Shown here: positions 1-5,893 of the stretch, one piece after another
How the letters are laid out: each line of letters opens with the position of its first letter
Numbering within the stretch: the first letter of the stretch is position 1
Made by a program: the position numbers and the translations under genes
The notes under the pieces: generated by a model
What the model saw: the letters and a program-made list of their open reading frames with translations, nothing else
What the model was told of the DNA's origin: nothing
The model's database searches: none
Source of the DNA: Paracoccaceae bacterium
Lineage (GTDB): Bacteria > Pseudomonadota > Alphaproteobacteria > Rhodobacterales > Rhodobacteraceae
DNA length: 5,893 bases
Reading direction: 5' to 3'
NCBI GenBank assembly: GCA_007134405.1
Contig: SLKW01000391.1
Location: forward strand, 1-5,893

Positions 1-1
1 C

Positions 2-3000
2 CTTGCGCGCGTCAACCTCGCTGATCCAGACCACCGGCCCGCCGCGGTTGAGCGTGAGCATCAGAAGGTTGTCCGTATAGGTCGAGTGGATCCCCCATTT
101 TTGGTGCGGGGTGATGAAGTTGAGCACGACGTGCTTCTCGCTCGATCCCAGCGCCCGGGTCGCGTCGGCCGAGATCGTCTTCAGGTCCACCGGTGGGCGC
201 CAGGTGACGAAGAACTCGCCGAAGGCCCGCATCCATTCATGGTCCTGGTAGAGCTGCTGTCGTCCGGTGACGGTTCGCCAGGGAATGAGCTCGTGCACGT
301 TCGTGTAGCCGGCATTGTAGCAGACCTTCTCGCTCTCGATGCCGGACCAAGTCGGGCTGGAGATGATCTTGCGCGGCTGCGCGGCGATGTCGCGGAAGCG
401 GATCTTCTCGTCCTCCTTGACTGTCGCCAGATGCGTATGCTCGCGCCCGGTCGCCTTGCCCAGTGCGTCCCAGGCCTTCACGGCGACCTCGCCGTTGGTT
501 TCGGGGGCGAGCATCAGCACCACTTCGCAGGCGTCGATCGCGGTCTCGATCTTGGCCATGCCCTTCGTCGGCCCATCGGCATGCGTGCCGTTGAGCGCCT
601 GCAGGAGATGCACCTCCTCCTTGGTGTCCCAGGCGATGCCCTTGCCGCCATTGCCCACTTTCTCCATGAGCGGACCCAAGGAGGTGAAGCGGGCATAGAG
701 GTTCGGGTAGTCCCGCTCGACCGCGATATAGGCCGGCGCCGTCTTGCCGGGGATCAGGTCGCATTGGCCCTGCTTCCAGTCCTTGACCATCGGCTGCGCG
801 ATCTCGCCGGGGCTGTCGTGCTGCATCGGCAGCTGGATGACATCCGTCTCGACGCCCAGGATCTCGGGCGCGACCTCGGAGAACTTCTTGGCGATCGCCT
901 TGAAGATCTCCCAGTCGGACTTCGACTCGTAAGCCGGGTTCACCGCCGCCTGCAGAGGGTGGATGAACGGGTGCATGTCCGAGGTGTTGAGGTCGTCCTT
1001 CTCGTACCAGGACGCGGTCGGCAGCACGATATCGGCATAGACGGCCGTGGTGGACATGCGGAAGTCGATGCAGACCAGCAGGTCCAGCTTTCCTTCGGGA
1101 GCCTTGTCATGCCAGACGGCTTCTGCCGGCTTCTGGCGACCTTCCTGTCCCAGGTCCTTGCCCAGAACCCCATGGTCGGTGCCCAAGAGGTGCTTGAGGA
1201 AGTACTCATGCCCCTTGCCCGAGGACCCCAGCAGGTTGGAGCGCCAGACATAGAGGTTGCGCGGCCAGTTCTCGGGTGCATCGGGATCCTCGCAGGACAT
1301 CTGCAACTCGCCCGATTTCAGCTTCTCGGCGACGTAGTCCTTGACCTCCTTGCCCGCTTCCTTGGCGGCCTTGGCGACCGCCAGTGGGTTGGTCTTCAGC
1401 TGCGGCGCCGAGGGCAGCCAGCCCATCCGCTCGGAGCGGATGTTGTAGTCGATCAGGCTCAGGCTTTCCCAGTCGCCCTTGGGTGCGGTGGGGCTCAGGA
1501 TCTCCTTCGCGCTGACGGTCTCGTAGCGCCACTGGTCGGTGTGAGCGTACCAGAACGAGGTCGAGTTCATGTGCCGCGGCGGACGCGCCCAGTCGAGCGC
1601 GAAGGCGAGTGCCGTCCAGCCGGTCTGGGGCCTGAGCTTCTCCTGGCCCACATAATGCGCCCAGCCGCCGCCCGACTTGCCCACGCAACCGCACATCACC
1701 AGCATGTTGATGACGCTGCGGTAGTTCATGTCCATATGGTACCAGTGGTTCATCGCCGCGCCGATGATGACCATGGAGCGCCCATTGGTCTTCTCGGCAT
1801 TGGCGGCGAATTCGCGCGCGACCTGGATGATCTTGTCGCGCTTGACGCCGGTGATCTTCTCGGCCCAGGCGGGCGTGAACGGTACGTCGGCGTCGTAGTT
1901 GTCGGTGACATGATCACCGCCAAGCCCGCGGTCGAGCGAGTAGTTGGCGCAGAAGAGGTCGAAGACCGTCGCCACCAGCGCGTCCGAACCATCGGCGAGC
2001 TTCAGCTTCTTCACCGGCACGTTGCGCACCAGCACGTCGCCGCGGTCGTCCCGCTGCCACTGGGTGGTGGCCTCGCCGCCGAAGTAGGGGAAGGCCACGC
2101 CGACGACGTCGTCGCGGTCCTCTTCCAAGACCAGGCTCAGCTTGAGCTTGGTCTCGTCCTTGCCGGCCTTTTCCTCGAGGTTCCACTTGCCCTGCTCACC
2201 CCAACGGAAGCCGATCGAGCCGTTCGGGACCACGATCTTGCCCGAGTTCTCGTCGATACCGACGGTCTTCCATTCGGGGTTGTTCTTCTCGCCCAGGGCC
2301 TTGTCGAGGTCGGCGGCGCGAAGCTGCCGCCCCGGCACCAGCATGCCGTCCTGCTCATCGAGCCGCACCAGCATCGGCATGTCGGAATACTTGCGGCAGT
2401 ATTCCTCGAAATAGGGCACCTGGCGGTCGAGGTGGAACTCGCGCAGGATCACGTGGCCGAAGGCCATGCCGAGCGCGGCGTCCGTGCCCTGCTTCACGTT
2501 GAGCCAGATGTCGCCGAACTTGGACGCTTCCGAATAGTCGGGGCAGATCACCGCCGACTTGGTGCCCTTGTAGCGCGCCTCGGTGTAGAAATGCGCGTCG
2601 GGTGTCCGCGTCTGCGGCACGTTCGATCCCCAGAGGATCAGGTAGCCGGCATTGTACCAGTCGGCCGATTCCGGCACGTCGGTCTGCTCGCCCCAGGTCA
2701 TCGGCGAGGCCGGCGGCAGGTCGCAGTACCAGTCGTAGAAGCTCATGCAGGTGCCACCCAGAAGCGACAGGTAGCGCGAGCCCGCGGCATAGGAGATCAT
2801 CGACATCGCCGGGATCGGCGAGAAGCCGATCACGCGGTCGGGACCGTATTTCTTGGCCGTGTAAGCGTTGGCGGCCGCCGTGATCTCGGTCACTTCATCC
2901 CAGGTGGCACGCACGAAGCCGCCCAGCCCGCGCTTGCGCGTGTAGCTGGCGCGCGCATCGGCGTCGTTCTGGATCGCCTCCCAGGCCTGGACGGGCGTCA

Positions 3001-3388
3001 TCGACTTGCGTTTCTCGCGCCACAGCTTCATCAGCCGGCCGCGCACCAGCGGCGTCTTCACGCGGTTGGCGCTATAGAGATACCAGCTGTACGAGGCGCC
3101 GCGGGCGCAGCCGCGGGGCTCGTGGTTGGGCAGGTCCGGGCGGGTGCGCGGATAGTCGGTGTGCTGCACCTCCCAGGTGACGATTCCGGACTTGACGTAG
3201 ATCTTCCAGGAACAGGACCCGGTGCAGTTCACGCCGTGGGTGGAACGCACGACCTTGTCGTGGCGCCAGCGCGCGCGATAGGTGTCCTCCCAGTCGCGGG
3301 ATTCAATGGTGGTCTGGCCGTGGCCCCCTGCGAACGTGTCCTTGCGGACGGACTTCAGGAAGTTCAACCGGTCGAGAAGATGGCTCAT
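2..3388 (-). CDS. narG: Respiratory nitrate reductase alpha subunit NarG, C-terminus cut by window edge
   Basis: This is the catalytic subunit of the membrane-bound nitrate reductase NarGHI. It reduces nitrate to nitrite at a Mo-bisMGD centre on the cytoplasmic side, with electrons from quinol passed through NarI and NarH. The 1129 visible residues align collinearly with E. coli NarG from the first residue. The FS0 [4Fe-4S] ligands are present as H51, C55, C59 (HGVNCTGSC) and C94 (PRGCARG). The Mo ligand is D223 in the block YDWYCDLPPASP. Cofactor-binding blocks WGSNVPQTRTPDAH (about 253-266) and RSNLLGSSGKGHE (716-728) are intact. The ATG at 3388 is preceded by AGGAGA five bases upstream and gives an E. 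coli-like N-terminus (MSHLLDRLNF). Judged from the E. coli protein of about 1247 residues, some 120 C-terminal residues lie beyond the left edge. No frameshift or internal stop was seen at the points checked. It follows narK2 by 62 bases, in the same direction. The identification is firm. Confidence 0.98.
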   Translation of the reverse strand, partial: MSHLLDRLNFLKSVRKDTFAGGHGQTTIESRDWEDTYRARWRHDKVVRSTHGVNCTGSCSWKIYVKSGIVTWEVQHTDYPRTRPDLPNHEPRGCARGASYSWYLYSANRVKTPLVRGRLMKLWREKRKSMTPVQAWEAIQNDADARASYTRKRGLGGFVRATWDEVTEITAAANAYTAKKYGPDRVIGFSPIPAMSMISYAAGSRYLSLLGGTCMSFYDWYCDLPPASPMTWGEQTDVPESADWYNAGYLILWGSNVPQTRTPDAHFYTEARYKGTKSAVICPDYSEASKFGDIWLNVKQGTDAALGMAFGHVILREFHLDRQVPYFEEYCRKYSDMPMLVRLDEQDGMLVPGRQLRAADLDKALGEKNNPEWKTVGIDENSGKIVVPNGSIGFRWGEQGKWNLEEKAGKDETKLKLSLVLEEDRDDVVGVAFPYFGGEATTQWQRDDRGDVLVRNVPVKKLKLADGSDALVATVFDLFCANYSLDRGLGGDHVTDNYDADVPFTPAWAEKITGVKRDKIIQVAREFAANAEKTNGRSMVIIGAAMNHWYHMDMNYRSVINMLVMCGCVGKSGGGWAHYVGQEKLRPQTGWTALAFALDWARPPRHMNSTSFWYAHTDQWRYETVSAKEILSPTAPKGDWESLSLIDYNIRSERMGWLPSAPQLKTNPLAVAKAAKEAGKEVKDYVAEKLKSGELQMSCEDPDAPENWPRNLYVWRSNLLGSSGKGHEYFLKHLLGTDHGVLGKDLGQEGRQKPAEAVWHDKAPEGKLDLLVCIDFRMSTTAVYADIVLPTASWYEKDDLNTSDMHPFIHPLQAAVNPAYESKSDWEIFKAIAKKFSEVAPEILGVETDVIQLPMQHDSPGEIAQPMVKDWKQGQCDLIPGKTAPAYIAVERDYPNLYARFTSLGPLMEKVGNGGKGIAWDTKEEVHLLQALNGTHADGPTKGMAKIETAIDACEVVLMLAPETNGEVAVKAWDALGKATGREHTHLATVKEDEKIRFRDIAAQPRKIISSPTWSGIESEKVCYNAGYTNVHELIPWRTVTGRQQLYQDHEWMRAFGEFFVTWRPPVDLKTISADATRALGSSEKHVVLNFITPHQKWGIHSTYTDNLLMLTLNRGGPVVWISEVDARK

Positions 3389-3393
3389 CGCTG

Positions 3394-3399
3394 TCTCCT
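3394..3399 (-). promoter_or_regulatory. Ribosome binding site of narG
   Basis: The transcript reads AGGAGA, then the five-base spacer CAGCG, then ATG. This is a near-consensus Shine-Dalgarno at good spacing, and it fixes the narG start at 3388. Confidence 0.85.
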
Positions 3400-3420
3400 A
3401 ATGCGGGTTTCGTTTGGGCA

Positions 3421-3445
3421 GGGCCGCGTTGGGCGGCCCAACCCG
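3421..3445 (-). other. GC-rich inverted repeat between narK2 and narG
   Basis: Two mutually exclusive stems can form just after the narK2 stop. One is GTTGGG/CCCAAC (3428-3433 with 3437-3442) around a three-base loop. The other is gggccg/cggccc (3421-3426 with 3434-3439) around a seven-base loop, and it can be extended by an outer stem pairing 3404-3409 with 3440-3445. No run of T follows in the transcript, so this is not a canonical intrinsic terminator. A role in mRNA processing, in 3' end protection of the narK mRNA or in partial attenuation before narG is inference. Confidence 0.45.
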
Positions 3446-3450
3446 GTGTT

Positions 3451-4812
3451 TCAGCAGGGGTAGGGCGCGTTGCGGCGGGCGTAGAGCCACCAGTTCAGCG
3501 CCACGTTGAAGGCGAAGAAGGCGATCAGGCCGTAGAAGACCGGGGTCGCCGACTGCCAGGTCGCGAAGGACCAGGCAAAGAGCATCCCGAAGATGAAGGG
3601 CCCGTAGGCGCCGATCGCGGCGGTGAAGCCGATCACGCCGCCGCCCTGGCGCGGCGGGAACAGCATCGGCATCTGCTTGAAGGTCGAGGCGTTGCCGACC
3701 CCGGCGAAGAAGAATAGCGCCAGCATCGCACTCACAAACAGCCAGAACGTGTCGAGCGAGGTGGGCGCCAGCGTCAGCGTCACGAGAAACGCCGAGACCA
3801 GCATGCCGAGACCAGCCCAGTGCGTCACCCGCGCGCCGCCCAGCTTGTCGGTGAAGGGGCCGGCGATGACGCGGCTGGCCGAACCCACCAGCGGCCCCCA
3901 GAAGGCCCAGGCCAACGGGTCGGGTGCGCCCTCGAAACCGCCATAAACCTCGCGGATCAACAGCGGGAAGGTCGCAGCCAGGCCCGAGAAGCCGCCGAAG
4001 GTCATGATGTAGAGCGAGGTCTGCGCCCAGGTGTGCTTCGACTTGAAAATGTCGAACTGCTCGCGGAAGTTCGACTTGATCGGCACCGACTTGAGGAAGA
4101 TCCAGGCGGTGATGCCGAAGACGGCGACGAAGGGGATCATCACCAGCGGCGCGTTCTGCAGGTAGACTTGGCTCTCGACGCCGGCGCGGGTCATCGTCTG
4201 CGGCTCTCCGATCCAGGCCATGCCGCCCAGAAGCGCGAAGCCGATCACCCAGGGTGTGACGAACTGCACGATCGACACGCCGAAGTTGCCCACGCCGGCC
4301 TGGATCGCCAGCGCTGTGCCCTGCAGCCGCTTGGGGAAGAACATCGACGTCGAGGGCATGAAGGACGAGAAGTTGCCACCGCCGAGACCAGCGAGGAACG
4401 CCAGCAGCATCAGCACCCAGTAAGGCGTGTCGGGGTTCTGCACCGCGTAGAACCAGCCCACAAGCGGGATCAGAAGCGACAGGGTCGAGAGGCTGACCAC
4501 GTGCCGCGTGCCGTAGATCGGCACCAGGAACATGTGGATCAGCCGCAGCGAGCCGCCAGCAAGGCCGGGCATCGCCGCAAGCCAGAATAGCTGCGAGGCA
4601 GTGAACTGAAAGCCGATCTGCGGCAGGCGCACGACCAGCGCCGAGACCAGAAACCAGGTGATGAAGGCCATGGTCAGCGCGGCGGTGGTCAGGATCAGCG
4701 TCGTCCAGGCCTGCCGCTTGCCACCGGCTTCCCAGAACGTCTGATCCTCGGGTTCCCATCTCGGTAACCAGGTGCCCGACTTGGCCACCGGATCGTCGTA
4801 TTTTGCAGACAT
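3451..4812 (-). CDS. narK2: NarK2-type nitrate/nitrite transporter (major facilitator superfamily)
   Basis: This complete 453-residue inner-membrane protein has about 12 membrane segments, close to the length of E. coli NarK (463). The N-terminal block RWEPEDQTFWEAGGKR matches the start of E. coli NarK (WRPEDPAFWQQRGQR). The two substrate-binding arginines correspond to R90 (GGSLRL, helix 2) and R314 (GSASRV, helix 8). The nitrate signature motifs are at about 171-183 (AGVGNFGVS, helix 5) and 395-410 (GFTAAIGAYG, helix 11). An MFS loop motif, TDKLGG, lies at 321-326. The family exchanges nitrate for nitrite, or imports nitrate, to feed NarG. The NarK2 subtype is inferred from the GVGNASTFKQ block and from its place behind a NarK1-type gene. 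The ATG at 4812 is preferred over an upstream ATG inside narK1 because it has AAGGA eight bases upstream and the family N-terminus. The stop (TGA) is at 3451-3453. Confidence 0.95.
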   Translation of the reverse strand: MSAKYDDPVAKSGTWLPRWEPEDQTFWEAGGKRQAWTTLILTTAALTMAFITWFLVSALVVRLPQIGFQFTASQLFWLAAMPGLAGGSLRLIHMFLVPIYGTRHVVSLSTLSLLIPLVGWFYAVQNPDTPYWVLMLLAFLAGLGGGNFSSFMPSTSMFFPKRLQGTALAIQAGVGNFGVSIVQFVTPWVIGFALLGGMAWIGEPQTMTRAGVESQVYLQNAPLVMIPFVAVFGITAWIFLKSVPIKSNFREQFDIFKSKHTWAQTSLYIMTFGGFSGLAATFPLLIREVYGGFEGAPDPLAWAFWGPLVGSASRVIAGPFTDKLGGARVTHWAGLGMLVSAFLVTLTLAPTSLDTFWLFVSAMLALFFFAGVGNASTFKQMPMLFPPRQGGGVIGFTAAIGAYGPFIFGMLFAWSFATWQSATPVFYGLIAFFAFNVALNWWLYARRNAPYPC

Positions 4813-4820
4813 CGGGTGTT

Positions 4821-4825
4821 TCCTT
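4821..4825 (-). promoter_or_regulatory. Ribosome binding site of narK2
   Basis: The transcript carries AAGGA followed by the eight-base spacer AACACCCG and the ATG at 4812. It follows an A-rich stretch directly after the intergenic hairpin. It decides the start in favour of the 453-residue protein over a 40-residue extension that would overlap narK1. Confidence 0.75.
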
Positions 4826-4833
4826 TTTCGTTT

Positions 4834-4864
4834 CAGGAGGGTCCGGGTCGGCCGGACCCTTCTG
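4834..4864 (-). other. Strong hairpin between narK1 and narK2
   Basis: A perfect nine-base inverted repeat, agggtccgg (4838-4846) with ccggaccct (4852-4860), surrounds a five-base loop. It extends to 13 pairs (4834-4846 with 4852-4864) with one mismatch, which is C/A in the minus-strand transcript. It starts seven bases after the narK1 stop. The transcript then runs into AAACGAAAAAGG and not into a T run, so a canonical intrinsic terminator is not supported in either direction. It may stabilise the narK1 3' end or set the ratio of narK1 to downstream message; that role is inferred. Confidence 0.6.
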
Positions 4865-4870
4865 GTGGTG

Positions 4871-5893
4871 TCACTTGGCGTCGGCGGCGCGGCCCGGCTG
4901 CTCCTGTAGCTTCGCAAGCGCCTTGCGCACATCGTCGATGGACTTGAAGCGTGCCGTCAGTTGCAGGCCGTTGCCGCGTTCGGCGAGTTCGACCCTCTCG
5001 GACCCGGCGAAGATCGTGGCGAGTTCGGCCTCGGCCTGCTTCTTCTCCTGCGCCTCGCGGGCGATCTCGCGGTCGACCGACGAGATGACGTATTCGTCGC
5101 CGAACCCGCCCTCGGGTTCCTTCAGCCAGGCCAAGCAGATGAGCCAGCTCAGGAACGCCCCCGCCGCGATGATGAAGAAGAACTGCTGCGGCGTGACGAA
5201 CATGAAGATGAAGAGGTAGAAGACCGCGCCGACGTTGCCGTAAGCCCCCGCCATGCCCGAGATCTGTCCGGTCACGCGGCGCTTGATCGAGGGAATGATC
5301 CCGAAGGTCGCGCCTTCCGCGCCTTGCACGAAGAACGAGCACATGATGGTGAAGGCGATGGCGATGATCAGCGGCCAGTTGCTGTTGAGCAGGCCCATCA
5401 GCACGAAGCCCACGCCGATACCGAACATGTAGGCCAGCATCACGAAGCGGCGGTTGCCGAAGCGGTCCGAGACGAGCCCGCCCATGGGACGCGCGAACAG
5501 GTTCACGAAGGCAAAGCTCGCCGCGATCAGGCCTGCCGCGGCAGCGGTCAGTCCCCAAGTCTCCTCGAAGAACATCGGCAGCATCGAGACCACGGCGAGT
5601 TCGGCGCCGAAGTTGGCGAAATAGGTGGCGTTCAGCGCGGCGACCGAGGTGAAGGGATACTTGTCGTCCTCGGGCACGCCTTTCTTCAGGATCGGCACGT
5701 TGACACGTATCGCCTGCACGACCTGGTAGATGACGACGACCGCGATGGCGATGTAGCAGATAACCGCCGTCATCGGGTCGATGTAGCCCATGAGCTGGAT
5801 ACGGTAGACAAGGATCGACAGGATCCCGACCATCGGCACGATGAAGATGCACAGCAGGATCAGGTCGCGCCAGCTGGACACTTCCAGCGCCGA
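4871..5893 (-). CDS. narK1: NarK1-type nitrate transporter (major facilitator superfamily), N-terminus cut by window edge
   Basis: This is the C-terminal 340 residues of an inner-membrane nitrate transporter. The frame is open to the right edge; the GTG at 5879-5881 is an internal valine codon, not a credible start. Numbering from that valine, the expected C-terminal six-helix bundle is visible at about 78-105, 111-131, 143-166, 168-188, 206-229 and 233-253, preceded by two hydrophobic segments at about 6-28 and 37-59. R131 (FARPMGG) matches the second substrate arginine of NarK. An MFS loop motif, GGLVSDRFGNRR, is at 134-145, and the second nitrate signature, GMAGAYGNVGAV, is at 209-220. The GAEGATFGIIPSIKRR block is typical of the NarK1/NasA-like group, known as nitrate/proton symporters. 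After the last helix comes a charged soluble tail of about 80 residues. The gene ends (TGA, 4871-4873) 58 bases before narK2 and is presumably first in the operon. Confidence 0.92.
   Translation of the reverse strand, partial: SALEVSSWRDLILLCIFIVPMVGILSILVYRIQLMGYIDPMTAVICYIAIAVVVIYQVVQAIRVNVPILKKGVPEDDKYPFTSVAALNATYFANFGAELAVVSMLPMFFEETWGLTAAAAGLIAASFAFVNLFARPMGGLVSDRFGNRRFVMLAYMFGIGVGFVLMGLLNSNWPLIIAIAFTIMCSFFVQGAEGATFGIIPSIKRRVTGQISGMAGAYGNVGAVFYLFIFMFVTPQQFFFIIAAGAFLSWLICLAWLKEPEGGFGDEYVISSVDREIAREAQEKKQAEAELATIFAGSERVELAERGNGLQLTARFKSIDDVRKALAKLQEQPGRAADAK

Noticed and set aside
86..3463. A 1125-codon open frame on the plus strand, opposite almost all of narG
   Set aside because: Its codons are in register with those of narG, so it stays open simply because narG lacks the codons TTA, CTA and TCA, which are rare in high-GC genes. 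The product is Arg/His/Gly/Asp-rich low-grade sequence with no recognisable domain, while the minus strand encodes a fully conserved NarG.
3820..4590. A 256-codon plus-strand frame inside narK2
   Set aside because: This is an antisense shadow of a conserved transporter gene. I saw no homology and no supporting start signal.
3398..4759. A 453-codon minus-strand frame overlapping narK2
   Set aside because: This is a +1/+2 shadow of narK2. The product is Arg/Ala-rich without family motifs, whereas the other frame gives intact NarK helices and signatures.
4834..4864. Intrinsic terminator ending the narK1 transcript
   Set aside because: The stem is strong, but the transcript downstream is A-rich with no T tract, and the functional context favours read-through into narK2 and narG.
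3389..4870. FNR boxes (TTGAT-N4-ATCAA) in the intergenic gaps
   Set aside because: Neither gap contains a recognisable half-site pair at the right spacing, so an internal FNR-dependent promoter is not supported; control most likely acts upstream of narK1.
4833..5852. A 339-codon minus-strand frame overlapping narK1
   Set aside because: This is an alternative-frame shadow of the NarK1 coding sequence, His/Arg-rich and without membrane segments or motifs.

Overview
The window carries three consecutive genes, all on the minus strand and all belonging to the respiratory (membrane-bound) nitrate reductase locus. In transcription order, from right to left, they are a NarK1-type nitrate transporter (N-terminus outside the window), a complete NarK2-type nitrate/nitrite transporter, and narG, the catalytic subunit of the reductase (C-terminus outside the window). 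This is the front of a narK1-narK2-narG(HJI) operon; narH, narJ and narI would be expected beyond the left edge.

The organism is probably a denitrifying or nitrate-respiring proteobacterium with a high-GC genome. NarG is collinear with the E. coli enzyme over its whole visible length, and the tandem narK1-narK2 in front of narG is the arrangement known from Pseudomonas and from Paracoccus, where the two halves are fused into one protein. An alphaproteobacterium of the Rhodobacterales is my best guess, but this is inference and not shown by the sequence.

Layout: positions 4871-5893 hold narK1 (last 340 codons and stop). Positions 4813-4870 are a 58-base gap with a strong GC-rich hairpin, an A-rich stretch and the narK2 ribosome binding site. 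Positions 3451-4812 hold narK2. Positions 3389-3450 are a 62-base gap of similar design (hairpin, A-rich stretch, Shine-Dalgarno). Positions 2-3388 hold narG. No stretch over 300 bases is free of a gene. No RNA genes, mobile elements, CRISPR arrays or promoters were seen; the operon promoter, with any FNR or NarR/NarL control, should lie upstream of narK1 outside the window.

Together the genes bring nitrate into the cell (NarK1 by proton symport), exchange it for the nitrite produced (NarK2) and reduce it at the cytoplasmic Mo site of NarG with electrons from quinol through NarH and NarI. I see no undescribed system here. The points worth a second look are the repeated hairpin/AAACGAAA/SD design between the genes, the separation of narK1 and narK2, and an 80-residue soluble tail on NarK1.
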